In this document: piece after piece, positions 32,454 through 45,300 of the stretch
How positions within the stretch are numbered: the first letter of the stretch is position 1
How the letters are laid out: every line of letters begins with the position of its first letter
Assembly: GCA_018907035.1 (NCBI GenBank)
Contig: JACCIC010000036.1
Span: 2,389,501 to 2,453,500, forward strand
Length of the DNA stretch: 64,000 nucleotides
Source: Sycobia sp. Sy_11
Taxonomy: Eukaryota > Arthropoda > Insecta > Hymenoptera > Epichrysomallidae
Reading direction: 5' to 3'
Made by a program: the position numbers and the translations under genes
The notes under the pieces: generated by a model
What the model was told of the DNA's origin: nothing
What the model saw: the letters and a program-made list of their open reading frames with translations, nothing else
Databases searched by the model: none

Positions 32454-35446
32454 CGACGACGATACTCCAATGCAATATGAACGGGAGTAGCGTGGCAGAC
32501 GCACTGCTCCCGCAGATTGCGGCGGAACTGAACATCGACGTGCTGATTATCAGTGAGCCATACAAAGACAGACGATTACCGACTTGGCTCACAAGCAGCT
32601 CGGGCAAGTCCGCAGTTTGGTTACGTGGAAAGGTTGCGTCGAATATCGTACGCACCGGGACTGAGGAGGACTGTGTCTGGGTGACGGTCGCTGACATAAC
32701 CTATGTCAGTGTTTACCTGAGCCCAAACAGCAGTGCCTTCGAGTACGCGGCTAAACTTGGAAAAATGGAGGAAGCGTTGCGGAAAATCCCTGGTAACGTG
32801 ATCGTGGCGGGCGACTTTAACGCGCGGGCGATCGAGTGGGGAATGCCCTTAACCAACAGACGGGGAAGTCTGCTGCTGGAGATGGCCGCAAGGCTGGACC
32901 TGGCAGTAGTTAACGAAGGAACGATACCGACGTACAGACGACCGGGGTATGGTAACTCCATACCAGACGTGACTCTGACCTCGGACAGAATTCGAACTAG
33001 AATAAGGGCGTGGCGGGTGATCCAGGACTATACGGCCAGTGATCACCAGTACATTGCCTTCAAACTGACAGACGCGACGAGATAGACGAGGAGACGGGGC
33101 ACAAGATCTACGGGGTGGAACCCCAAACGCCTAGACATAGACGAACTCGAAAGGTATCTGCAAAATGCAGAACCTCCCTTACGAGAGGTGCCTCAAGAGT
33201 TGACGAACCGGGACAGGGTGGAGGCGTTAGCGGCGGCAACGACTGGCTTTCTCCAGCGCCTATGCGATGCCACCATGCCCCAGAAACGGAAAGTACTAAA
33301 CAGACGACAAACATACTGGTGGACAGCCGAGATCGCGGATCTCAGAAGCAATTGTTTGAAGCTGAGACGGAAAGCTCAACGAGCCCGAAGTCGAGGCGTA
33401 GTGGGACTATACTCTACGGAGTATAGTCGCGCCAGACAGCGACTAAGATACGCGATCAATGACAGTAAGAAACGGTGTTGGACAAAACTAATCGACGAGG
33501 TAGACTCGGATCCCTGGGGCAACGGTTATAAAATTGTAACATGCGTCCTGGGAGGTCGGGGTCCGCCGGAACTACGAGACGCGAAAGTGATGGAGCGGAT
33601 AGTTGAGAGACTTCTCCCAACCCATCCCAACAGAACGGACGCGACAAACGAAATGACAGATATAGAGATCCCTCTCTTCACGCAGGAAGAGCTCCGCAGA
33701 GCTTCGAATGCGTTGAAGCCTAACAAGGCCCCGGGTCCCGATAGCATACCTAGTGAGGTGTTACGGGTGGTCGCTTCGCGCCGCCCGGACATCCTTTTGG
33801 GTTTGTACAACGGGTGTCTGGTGGAGAGAGTTTTTAGCAGGCTCTGGAAGGAGGCTCGATTGGTTCTCATCCGTAAGTCTAAGGGGAACCCCGATTTGCC
33901 TTCTTCATACAGGCCTCTCTGCCTACTAAATACGGCAGGGAAGCTGTTGGAGCTACTGCTAAGACCAAGGCTGACACAGGCAATTCAAAATGCCGGAGAC
34001 CTATCCGAACAACAACACGGATTTAGAAAAGGACGGTCGACAATCGGAGCTATAGGTGACGTGACGAACATCTTTCACGCGGCGAACAGGGGCTGTCATG
34101 CAACCAGACCACTGGTTCTGTTGGTGACCCTGGACGTTCGTAACGCCTTTAACTCTGCAAAATGGACAGAGATACTGGGGGCGTTGGAGTTGACTTTCAA
34201 GGTTGACTCCTACCTCCTTCGTATCATACGGGACTACTTACGAGACCGAAGACTGACGTATGATACTTTGGACGGAAAGAAATGGAAACGCGTGACAGCG
34301 GGGGTGGCGTAGGGTTCCATTTTAGGCCCCGACTTCTGGAACGTACAATACGACGGTTTGCTGAGACTAGACATGCCCTCCGACGCGCGTCTCATTGCCT
34401 ATGCCGACGATGTGGCAGCCGTGATAGTCGCACGCGACTATCACTTGATTCAGTTAAAGCTGAATCAGGTCATGAGACGCATGAACGAATGGATGACAGA
34501 TCACGGACTGCAGCTCGCGCTGCAAAAGGCTGAGTTGTTGCTGCTGACTCGCAGACGTATACAGACGGTGGTTCCGATGACGTTAGGGACGGAAAGACTG
34601 GAAACCAGGAGTGAAGTCAAGTACCTTGGCGTTACCTTGGATACGAAGCTGAGCTTCTGGCCCCACCTACGAAACGCGGCGACAAAGGCAGCAGAAAAGA
34701 CCAAGGCTCTAAGTAGACTGATGGCCAATACCAACGGACCGAAACAGAATGTTCGGAGACTGCTGATGAGCGTTACCCATTCGATTTTGCTTTACGGGGC
34801 GGAGGTTTGGGCTGACGCGATGAATATCAGGAAACGCGCGAACGCCATGAAAAGCGTATAAAGGGCGGGCGCGTTAAGACTCGCGTGCGCGTATCGTACC
34901 GTGTCTGAGAGCGCCGTTTTCGTGATTGCTGGGGTCATTCCCATCGATCTGCTCGCGGCCGAACGGAAGCGAATTTACGAACAGAGCTCGAACGTTGGAA
35001 GGGAAGACGCTGTGACTGAAGAACGGACGAAGACCATCGAGACATGGCAGAGACGGTGGACGACGGTCGAAAGAGGACGGTGGACGAAAAGACTAATACC
35101 CGAAATCGGTCCGTGGAAAGAGAGGAAATACGGAGAGGTGAACTTCTACCTTACCCAATTTCTGTCCGGACACGGATACTTCCCTAAGTACCTCTGCAAG
35201 ATGAAGAGGGTCGCCTCTTCAGAATGCAAGTACTGCGGATGGGCTTGGGACGATGCGGAGCACACATTTTTTGTGTGCGAACATTGGACTGAGCCACGAC
35301 TAGAGTTACAGACGAGGACAGGAGTGATCACGCCAGAAAACGTGACGAAAATTATGATGACGGACGCGGACAGCTGGCAGTTGATCGCAAAATGCGTTAT
35401 GAATGTGCTTCAGAACAAAAGAGCAGATGGATGTTTGGACGATTGA
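32450..35446 (+). pseudogene. ORF2 of the R1-clade element: endonuclease and reverse transcriptase, three stops
   Basis: A single frame of 999 codons (998 sense positions), close to the usual 1000-1050 for R1 ORF2, with no frameshift and three in-frame stops: TAG 33,083, TAG 34,310, TAA 34,859. The APE-type endonuclease spans residues 1-210: N9 (QCNMNGS), E36 (ISEPY), D122 and N124 (AGDFNAR), D198 and H199 (ASDHQY). The reverse transcriptase follows: NKAPGPDSIP at 425, catalytic D562 (LVTLDVRNAF), and YADD at 651-654. The C-terminal CX2CX8HX4C knuckle starts at C926. The stop at 34,310 falls in VTAGVA-stop-GSILGP, where a glutamine is invariant, so CAG to TAG. The stop at 34,859 also sits at an expected glutamine. 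The protein would nick target DNA and prime reverse transcription there. Confidence 0.92.
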
Positions 35447-35715
35447 AAGTCTATGAAGAGTGAATGTAATATCGAGTATGCATGAGAATCTGGAATGAAA
35501 GATATGAACGTGAAATGACCACGCAAGGACTGCCGCCCAGGCTGAAGTAATGTGTATAACAGTTCCGGGCTGGTGTCGGTGCAACATGGAGATATGTGTT
35601 TAGTGCGTAGTGACATGGGTTTTCTGTCGAGTCGCACATACTCCGGTGGTCGTTTTTCAGGACCATTCTTGCTGAACGACCATCGGAGATGCATAAACAG
35701 CATTCACAGACTCCG
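35447..35715 (+). other. 3' UTR of the R1-clade element
   Basis: 269 nt between the ORF2 stop and the A13 run. It contains a 14-bp hairpin at 35,641-35,688 and a small one at 35,689-35,703. In this element class the reverse transcriptase recognises 3' UTR structure, so these are candidate recognition elements. Confidence 0.6.
35641..35688 (+). other. 14-bp hairpin in the 3' UTR
   Basis: CTCCGGTGGTCGTT (35,641-35,654) pairs along its whole length with AACGACCATCGGAG (35,675-35,688), with one G-U wobble and a 20-nt loop. A second stem follows immediately: ATGC (35,689-35,692) and GCAT (35,700-35,703) around the loop ATAAACA, which shares ATAAAC with the 5' UTR loops. Confidence 0.75.
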
Positions 35716-35726
35716 AAAAAAAAAAA

Positions 35727-35768
<42 letters not shown>

Positions 35769-35769
35769 T
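35716..35769. repeat. A13 then (TAA)13 at the 3' end of the R1-clade element
   Basis: Thirteen A, then about thirteen TAA triplets to 35,769. Either the target microsatellite or a tail added by the element. Confidence 0.95.
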
Positions 35770-35860
35770 CTCATTATTGAGGAGGAAAGAGAAAATGTGA
35801 GTAGCATCTTTTACAACATTAAAATGCAAAATTAAATTTATTATAATTAAATTAAATGGG

Positions 35861-35925
35861 ATAAAAACCTTTAGTCAGTGAGTGGAGGAAAAAGCCATAC
35901 AATAAGAATAGTAACCGAGCAATAG
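35861..35925 (+). repeat. dispersed repeat, copy B (inverted relative to 5.1 kb)
   Basis: CAGTGAGTGGAGGAAAAAGC and the downstream ACCGAGCAA match the reverse complement of the 5,035-5,130 block. The left arm of the palindrome is degraded (TTTAGTCA instead of CCACTCA) and the AT-rich spacer is shorter. Confidence 0.5.
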
Positions 35926-35999
35926 TTTAAATGATCCTTGACATTAAAACTATCTTAGAAATAAATCTTACAACTAATAACCTAATTCGAATTCTACTT

Positions 36000-36280
36000 G
36001 AATAGATCTCTACACCAGCCTCATCAAGCTGTAGAATCCTGAAGGTCGGCACCGTTGGCCAAACATAATCACGCTCGGGGCCCTCGCACCCTTACTTGAG
36101 GTGGTGAGTCGCAGGCGACTCCACAATACACCTTCAGGTCTAAAAAAAATAGACGATCAATTCAAGAAATACGTCGACGTTTTACACAAACGAAAACAAT
36201 TTAGAAAATACAAAAAGGTTTTACATTGCACCGGCGCCCCTCCACTCACCGTGTAACATAAACAACCCTATCCGGTTACA
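36000..36280. other. GC-richer segment of unknown nature
   Basis: Stands out in composition and contains the inverted pair CCTGAAGGT (36,040) and ACCTTCAGG (36,130), about 90 nt apart, and a second CCTCCACTCAC (36,239) resembling half of the copy A palindrome. No open frame of note. Possibly the body of the same dispersed element. Confidence 0.35.
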
Positions 36281-36900
36281 GTGCCTAAATCAAGAAGAGA
36301 TTATATATATCGTATGCTGAACTATAAATGCATATAATATAACTTATAATACAATATATATACACAAATATATACATGTACACACACACATACATACATG
36401 CAAATATAGTATAACTCACGCGACCAATAATAATAATAGCAAAAATAATAATAATAATAATAAGAAGAAGAATATAATTTTATTAGTGCAAAATGGAATT
36501 TACAATTTAATTTAATAAATAAAGATTCATTGAAGCGTATATTTATATAATAAAATTTTTTTGTTCCGCACTTGTTTTGTTAAAAAATTATCTTTTTTTT
36601 AAAGAAGAGCATTCAAGGCTTTTATAGAAATATTCCAGGATATTATAAAGTAGTAAATATTTTAGGTTCTAACGTATTTGAATTAATAGCTGAACATTAT
36701 TCAATTCACAGCATAAAAGCAATGCGTCAGTTTAATGAAATATATTTGCAGAGTTGTATGTTACATTGAAACTTACAGACTGTATAAATTGAAACGTTCA
36801 TAAAATATTGTACTTTATCATGTTATCAATTTTAATCTTAAACGATGGAGCTTCAATAGATAAAACGAAATACATTAATCAATACTGTAAAACAGCCCAA

Positions 36901-36903
<3 letters not shown>

Positions 36904-36965
<62 letters not shown>
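36904..36965. repeat. (TA)n microsatellite
   Basis: TA array of about 62 nt with one GTA interruption. Confidence 0.95.
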
Positions 36966-36966
<1 letters not shown>

Positions 36967-37357
36967 TGAACTTATACACTGCAATATTGAAAAATAAGCA
37001 GTTTCAGAAAAATGCAATGGACCAATCTTTTAGAAAATAAAATAGGTAATTGGAATAACTATCCCAGCCTTGGATTCAAGGAGCCTTAATAAGTTCTTGT
37101 AAGGCTAAAGTCTATGTTTTTACAGGAAACCTGTTTATGTCAATATTTGAATTTGACAATTTAAAATAGGTTGGGGCAAATTTTTTCAATAAAATTTCGA
37201 GAAAATATAGGTAGTTCAGTGATTTAATAGTTCCTTTCATTTTTAAAAGATTCTTTTTCGGATTTTTTTCTCATTTATTCAGAAAGAAATGTTTCTCTAA
37301 ATACATCAGCAATCTAAAAATGCAGATAGTTCTAAAAGCAATTAAACAAATTTGGAT

Positions 37358-37360
<3 letters not shown>

Positions 37361-37404
<44 letters not shown>

Positions 37405-37409
37405 GCATG

Positions 37410-37464
<55 letters not shown>

Positions 37465-37469
37465 TGTGT

Positions 37470-37514
<45 letters not shown>
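37361..37514. repeat. compound (AT)n-(CT)n-(TG)n microsatellite
   Basis: (AT)21 at 37,361-37,402, a short spacer GGGCATGC, (CT)25 at 37,411-37,460, then a TG array to 37,514. Three different dinucleotide arrays abut. Confidence 0.95.
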
Positions 37515-37516
<2 letters not shown>

Positions 37517-37877
37517 GATCATTTTATCCTACACAGTCCGCAACACTATTATAATACAAAACGATTAACATTATATATTCCCAGCTCATCCGAGAGCGCA
37601 GCATTCGCAACATCATAGTACACAGATCTCACTGTCAAATTCCGTTATATACCTACATTTTATATTAGCGCAATGGAAATCAATTTCCCAGAGGGCAACG
37701 ACGCGCGAAAGCCACTGATACTTCACGCAATAAAGCTGGCGATAGTAAAGCGCGACGCTTAATATACGGGGTGTGCACCGAAAATATATCCCTCCCATTG
37801 CCAAAACAATTCCTTGGCCTCCATCGCTATATATGTACATATAGTGTTAATTCATTGCGGAATCCTGCAACGGCATA

Positions 37878-37880
<3 letters not shown>

Positions 37881-37937
<57 letters not shown>
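37881..37937. repeat. (TA)n microsatellite
   Basis: TA array of about 57 nt. Confidence 0.95.
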
Positions 37938-37940
<3 letters not shown>

Positions 37941-38131
37941 GAGATGCAACGACACGCTTCCCACCGTGGACGGGGTCTCTCAACATTTCCGCCCTCTCGA
38001 CGGCCTTTCCATGCGTCGCGTCGCATAACATCGTCGCAGCTGCCATCCCGCGTGAACTTTCCACGATGATAAATAACGAGATTCTCTCCAGCCCCCTTCT
38101 TCTCCTGAGATACAATTTTGAGAGGTCTTTA

Positions 38132-38133
<2 letters not shown>

Positions 38134-38193
<60 letters not shown>
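38134..38193. repeat. (TA)n microsatellite
   Basis: TA array of about 60 nt, 200 bp after the previous one. Confidence 0.95.
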
Positions 38194-38195
<2 letters not shown>

Positions 38196-41100
38196 TGTGC
38201 CTGCATGCGTTTTCGCGCTCAACAAATACGGCTATACCACAACTCACCCGAAAGCGTAGCCCAGAGCTGTGCGAGCGAGAAATCCCGCATAGATCTGCAA
38301 ATGTAATAGTTTAGTTTTCACGCACCCACTAGTTCACGCGCGTAATTGAAATACTATATATTGCTAGCTAAGTCACAATAGATTCGCGTGTAACTTTCTA
38401 TATGAGGAACTTTCTTTTCAAAAGCCCCGTTTCATCATTGCAACAATCCAAGCACAAAGATGCCATATATGTGTACATGGCCCTTAAAACGATCCGTTTG
38501 TTCTCTAAACAACGACAATGAAAAGATTTTTCTGTGTGGAGAATATAAGAATGTATGCGGAGAACAATGAAATATGCTTTTCAAATTATAGCAAGCATGT
38601 TTACTTCAAACGAAATTATGCTAAGCTTAATTCAACGACCCTTTGTCTTTTTCTTAATTCAAGTTTTATTTCTTTTTCTTTCCAAAAGAGAATAAAATTA
38701 TAACACATTTAACATGTCAAAAATTTTAAAAAATATATTATATAACTAAATGTAGAAGGAGAAAATTCATCCAGAAATTCGATATATACTTATATATAAG
38801 ATCAAAATTAATCATAATATATTCACGATATCTGCACTTCCCATTTCATTTTCAGCGATACATGTCAATGAGAGGTATACACATATGCAAGAAATAGCAC
38901 GAAATCTTTTGGTCATTTGGTGCTATCCATATCACCTTCCTACTGAATCTTTAAAATACATTATTTTCTTTTTAATAAATAAAGTTTTTATCTGTTCCTT
39001 GAAAGTACAATCTTATTTATTTTTAAATACAATCAAACATTTTTTGTAATATATGAATATTAAATCAAAGATCGAATTTAGAATTTCTTTAATATAAGAC
39101 AAGAGGTTATATTATCATTCCGTTGTTATTCTTGTTGACATTCTTCACGGAAACAAATGTGTAAAAATTAATATGATGAGACAACAGTTTAATATTAAAA
39201 GTATTGTTTTAGATTTTACACTATTTATTCAGGTTACACATTACAACGCGATTTTGTTTTTGTATATCTAATTACACATGAAATAATGAGCGCAGCTTAG
39301 TTCGGCCGATAATTATGCAATACATATTTATAATTAATAATATTTCAAATATTTCTAAACAAAATTCATTTCCAAAAAAACAATAACTTATTTCTAGAAA
39401 AACTACGATTGTTACTCGAAGGCTCATGTCAAAACCCTTTTAATCAATTCATTTGTTACGATATTTTTAAACAATAATTTTACACAAGAAAATCTTCGCT
39501 TTTCTGGAGCAGCGCGACAAAATACCCTTGAAAATGTTGGTTCACTAATAGAACTTCCTTCGGCTACAAAAAATTCCCTAGCCCCTAGACTAGTACACAG
39601 TACACGTATGACACACTTTTACGCTTTTTTATATCCACTTGTGGCAACCTCGATCTTCATCTTCACGTTCATTTGAAGAACAGCTAATTTTTTTTAATTG
39701 AAGTCTCATCATTGAAATGAAAAGAGTATGAATTTATAGGCTCATAATATCATCAAATGCTGAGCTTTCCAAGGTCATTTCAAGATCATTGAGAGAGTTT
39801 AAACGAAATAAAGGGTTTCAATGAAAAAAAACCACTTTGATCTTCAAATACTTTGAAAAATGAGATCAATATCAAATCTAACAGAACAGAAATCCGTCTC
39901 TCTTTGTCATATACGTCATTTAATTGTTCTGATGTATAAATCTTGTACTTATATTATATGAATAATTTTATTTCTCTATTTTATCTGATTATTACATTCA
40001 AGTTTTAAATTCAATGTTGAATTTAAAATTGGAGAAAATTATAAATCACTTGTATTAAAAGATAAACATACAAGTACTAAAATATATGTAATTGCTAAAT
40101 ATTATTTTTTAGATTTTTCCACAACTTACCCCTATGGAGGTCAAAAGGTTTTAACATCATTATCAATGATCCTTATCGATTTTTGTTACTTATTAATCTG
40201 ACTTATTTGTAATAAAATTGAAAAATACAGCGTGACAGTAAATTAAATAGAAAATTATCATCTCGTCAAGTAGATATATTTAAAAAATAACAATCTCGTT
40301 ATTTACGCACCATATCTGGGAATAACGTATCTTGTTTGATAATGGCGAAACATTATTTAAACAAGCCCAGTTTACAAAATAATTACATACAGCGTAACCG
40401 ATATAAACAATTTTTTTATTTCTATAATATGCCACTTAAATTATAATCCAAAGGTAATTGTACATACAGTAATGAATTGTCAAATATGAAAATTTAATTA
40501 AAAAACTGGTAGTTTTTGTACAATATAAATATGAAGATAAGTATAGTTAAGTAATAGAATATTATCATATTATAATGGTCGTAGATGACAAGTATAATAT
40601 TTTATCAAAAACTTAGAGTCTGAACTGGATGTTCAGAACCTGGATAGGTCACCATAGACGAAGTCATATAACGTGTATTCTTTCGCAACAATCGTTTTAA
40701 AATTATATCTCCAAAAAAAACTTTTAACAAAAGCAAAATAGTTAGGAGAGTTTGATGTGTTCTAAGCATAGTAAGAATTTGAAATACATCTTTTCATGTA
40801 TTTTATAATATATGTATATAAAAACTTTCCGAAAAGTTCAAAATATATTAGCACAAATAATATTCTATAATTAAATTAAAAATCAGTTCACTAATATAGT
40901 CAGATGTCCTACTGACTGCGATAAAAGGAAACATAATAATATATACAATTATATTGCAAATCTTTTCATAGTAAAATAAAAAAATGTTCAGATACCAGAA
41001 TAATATTTATACCTAATATTTGTCTGAAATCTTCCAAAATAGATTAATTAAAAATAAATTATATAACGCAATAATGTCTTAAAACAATGGACCATTAAAA

Positions 41101-41644
41101 CAAATGGCTAAGTGCATTTTATATACATTTCTATAAATAACAGCGTGTATAGATTACTCAAAATATATCTAAAACTCTAAAAAATAATAATAAATAAATA
41201 ATTTTAACGGCAGCTCAATAAAGTAATGAGATCATTTACAAATAGCCCAGTTTATTTTCACATCATGTTGTCCACGTATGGACTTATAAAAAAGAATTAA
41301 TTATTTTAAAAACGCAGATATTAACTGGATTACGGCGGGAAAGGATTCTTTAGTTTATAAATAATATATATGATTTGAAAAATTCTCGATAAAGAAGTGA
41401 TAAATAATTTTTTTCATTGATTGACAATTCGAAATCACAATATAGAAGTAAATAGTGCGGCGACCGCGTGATGGTGGCGGTTCTCAAACTCGTCTTCGTG
41501 GGGCTACCGCGCTACTAAATCAATGTGTTGATAATCAAAAAATTGATAATCAAAACTTGATAATCGTCTTATAGAACTTTCATCCTATACTATATTTGAA
41601 AAACTTAAGAACATGAAAAATATTATATTAATAACTAAGCCCTC

Positions 41645-41684
41645 CATCTCTCTCTCTCTCTATCTCTCTCTCTCTATATATCTC

Positions 41685-41731
<47 letters not shown>

Positions 41732-41820
41732 ATCTCTCTCTCTATCTCTCTCTCTCTATCTCTCTCTATATCTCTCTCTCTATCTCTATCTCTCTCTATC
41801 TCTCTCACTCTCTATATATA
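41645..41820. repeat. (CT)n/(CTAT)n tract
   Basis: About 175 nt of CT repeats interspersed with TATCT units. Confidence 0.95.
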
Positions 41821-42323
41821 TCCTTTTAATGACCTATTAAAGCAGCGCATTCATATAACGAAAAGTTCATTCCTCGACTCCTCGGCCTTGCTTTTGGTCC
41901 TTCTGACATATATTAAAGACCGTCTGATGCAGACAGCGATTACTCGCCGCGCCCCCTTTATAGCGCACCAAGTCCGGGGACGAAGAAAAATATAAATCAA
42001 AATACAATAAATAAGTAAATAAATAAATAGCAGCTTTGAGATGTCTACATATGTACATGTATTATAGCAGTGGTCTGTACATAGACAAACCTACAGTTGT
42101 GTGCACGCACGGACGCAAGCACAACGACCTTTGACTAAAAATCTGAAATAGTTGAAAATTATGTACTATTATGTGCTGGACAGGTAAACATGTTTAGTCT
42201 GTGAATTTAGGTAAAATAGATCTCGCGAGTGCTCTACCGTGCATACATTATATGTAGATTTTGCGGGTTGCGCCCAAATTTAAAGCTGATACTGCTTAGC
42301 TTGTATAATTGAAAGAAGTTGTA

Positions 42324-42329
<6 letters not shown>

Positions 42330-42377
<48 letters not shown>
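42330..42377. repeat. (TA)n microsatellite
   Basis: TA array of about 48 nt. Confidence 0.95.
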
Positions 42378-42378
<1 letters not shown>

Positions 42379-45300
42379 GCCACCGCCAACGCGATTGACC
42401 TCGTTTTATTTTTGCATTTATGCGGAGCATTCGAGATTTTTTAAACCCTAATACGAGAGCAGTGTCTTAAGATGTAACGCCACTATTGAACAATCAATAC
42501 GAACCATTTTATATTCTTCCATTTCATCTACGTAAATATTAAAATAAACTATGCTCTTTCATAAATATGTTTTAGTTATAGATAAATTAACTTATTTATA
42601 ATAGATATTCCATATTCAATAATTATAAAAGTTACTTTACAATTTAAAGTAAAAGAATTCACACCGATCCAAATATGTGAAAACGTAATGCTCCTGATTA
42701 CTTTACTAAAGGGTTATTTATTATTAAATGGTAAAAATATTAATTCAACATTTTGAAACAATTTAAAAGAATTAAGAGAAGCTATACGAGTTCATAAAAA
42801 AAATTAGAAAATTAATAAAATTTATAAAAGTAGATTTAATTGAAGATTCCTCAAACAGTTGTTGAAATATATATTAAAATATATATTAAAAGCCAAATGT
42901 TTTTTACTTATTTAATAGTATCTTATTATGTAAGAAAGTAAATTTATATAGTCAATAGAATGCGAAACTAAACGAAACTAATCGTAATTCATAAGGAAAC
43001 AGACAATATGCTAGATTCATCAAAAACACTGTAATGCAGTACATTAACGATAAATCGGAGTTGAGCGGAGTTTTTCTACATCATAGACAAATTTATTATT
43101 AATACAACACAGTTTATCGTGCATAATAAAATAAATTCTCTTTTACGCGTGTGCACCGGCTGAATTCTTACGTATGATCAAGGATGTTATAACAAAGATT
43201 AAACGATATTATGTAGTATCATCGATATTTATCATGCTGCGATCAGTGAATTTCATGCAGATTTAGCGATTAAATATTTTTTTTAAAAGGTAATATTTAT
43301 ATGAATGTGAACGTTTGCCATCAATTATAAATAAATGATTCGTTTTTATTGTGAAATATTGATTTTTATTCAAAAGATTGATTTATAAATTATCGTTATA
43401 CTTTTGGATTTTAAAGTTAATTTTATCTGCATCCTCCAAACCCCAGTACTACTTCAGTACCAAATTCGAAACATCAAAAGAATCCGTAAAGTCACCACTG
43501 CTTCTAATTCCTATTTCTATTATTTTTGATATCTAACTCTAACCAATAAAGGTTTTTAATCTACATTATAATCGTATATTAATAATTTCTTTGAATTTCT
43601 TAGATGCTTTCTAAATTTATGAAATAATCTATTGTAAATAAAAACAAGAACATGAACAATTTGTTTCATTACAATTTGTTATATTCGTATGAATAAATAA
43701 ATATATTTTATGCAAATGAAGTACTCGTCAAACGAAAATCAATGAACAACGGAAAATAATTTTCTTTATAAATAAAAAATAATATTTCAAATAAAAAGAG
43801 AGCAGGAAACTCAGTCGATATTCTGAACCTACTTTATTGACCATTGGTAATAGCCACTAATGCGAATTATTGCGTATATAGCGGTACATACTATAATAAT
43901 ATAGAATTGATATTTAGCTGCAGTCAGTAAAGATACACCAGCGATTATTACACGTGTAATACGATTATGTGCACGAGGCCGTACACATAGTCATATATAC
44001 ATATGGTAGCATTTTTAGAAATTATAATGACTTGCGTCTTTGGATCATTATTTATAGCATCCATACAAAATCATATTAAAATTGAATTAATTGAATTATG
44101 GTCATTGGAACATTCATGACGTTTAAACCTATTGCTACATGTGTTTAAAATATAAGACTGATCGGTGTGAGAGTCGCTTGAAAAATAATGGGAGGGACAT
44201 TAGAATATCTATAGATACACAATATACGATGACACTTGATTTTCCTGTAGAAAAAAATAATATCAAATTCCCGATAAAATTTTGGAGAAACAGCAATATT
44301 TCAACTATACTATATAGTATCTTTTAAAAATTGACCTAAAGCTAATACATCGCTTATCGACACGAACTCGCCTTGGAATTAGCCGTTTCCCTGAAAATCA
44401 TTCATGCAGGCCATTAAAATTGTAAATCGGTGCACTAGCGCGTACATTTACATATTATGTAGCTATATTTAAACTATTCCAAGAATTAACCGCGCGATAT
44501 AGCTATATCGATATACCGAATGTTCCAAATTTCCATGTACAATATTAATGATTCATTCAAAAATTCTATAGCAAAGCGTAACGCTCAACTAAATCCTATA
44601 ATAATGGTAGGCTATAGCTCATATACTGTCGAGATAAAAGAATAATGATATATACATAAAGTCAGTGATGAATTCTAGATGAACTCTACGATGAACATCA
44701 GCAAAAGATTCTTTTCTCATATGTCGTCGAGATTCAAAAGATTTCATCCGATAAGGGACGAGATACTGCAAAAGGATTCAGATTTCCGACAGGCATTTTG
44801 GTTTATCAAAATCTTGGTTTACATCTACATAATTTACATAACATTAAAAAATTTTGTTATAATTTTCAACGAATTGTCAAAATTTCAGTAATACTCATTT
44901 TATTAATAATCAACAAATCCTAATTAATTGTGTAAATTTAAATAAATTAGTACATTATCTAAGGAGGAAGGAGTAAACTAGAAATTATGAAAAAATAACT
45001 AAACCATTATTATCAAATTTAAAAGAACTGCATCAATCTTTATTATATTTTTATAAAAACAATTTCCCTGTTATATTAATAGGAATCTATCAATTCAATT
45101 CTAGAAAATACAAATATAATGTTTATTGAAATCATTTCTTTGTCTGTATAGGTATGGTGTCATCTGTAATTTCAAATTTACTTCAATTTTAATTCAACTT
45201 CAACTTCCAATTTAATTTTGGCTGAACTACTGATTAGTCCCTTGTCTGTTTTTCATGAAAATTTATAATTTTTTAATGCTCAAATTTTATTTTTATGATG

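Larger units (their letters stand above)
30352..35728 (+). mobile_element. R1-clade non-LTR retrotransposon, nearly full length, inactive
   Basis: About 5.4 kb: a 5' UTR of about 770 nt, ORF1 (zinc-knuckle RNA-binding protein), ORF2 (endonuclease, reverse transcriptase, C-terminal CCHC), a 3' UTR of 269 nt, and an A13 run. The R1 clade is indicated by the ORF1 triple CCHC array, the ATGA junction, the endonuclease start (TILQCNMNGS, LIISEPY), the RT motifs (NKAPGPDSIP, RPLCLLNTAGKLLE, QQHGFRKGRST) and the ending CKYCGWAWDDAEH...C. It is not in 28S rDNA. Instead (AAT)n/(TAA)n lies on both sides, suggesting a microsatellite target. Its high G+C contrasts strongly with the surroundings. A frameshift and three stops disable it. 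Confidence 0.92.

Noticed and set aside
37271..38306. Tyr-Ile-rich frames over (TA)n arrays
   Set aside because: Microsatellite read as protein on both strands.
38876..38900. 19-nt microexon between a TTTTCAG acceptor and a GTATAC donor near 38,857-38,877
   Set aside because: No flanking exons in any compatible phase.
44679..44891. 70-codon ATG frame with a hydrophobic stretch
   Set aside because: The hydrophobic part is AT-driven (I, Y, F, L); no homology recognised.
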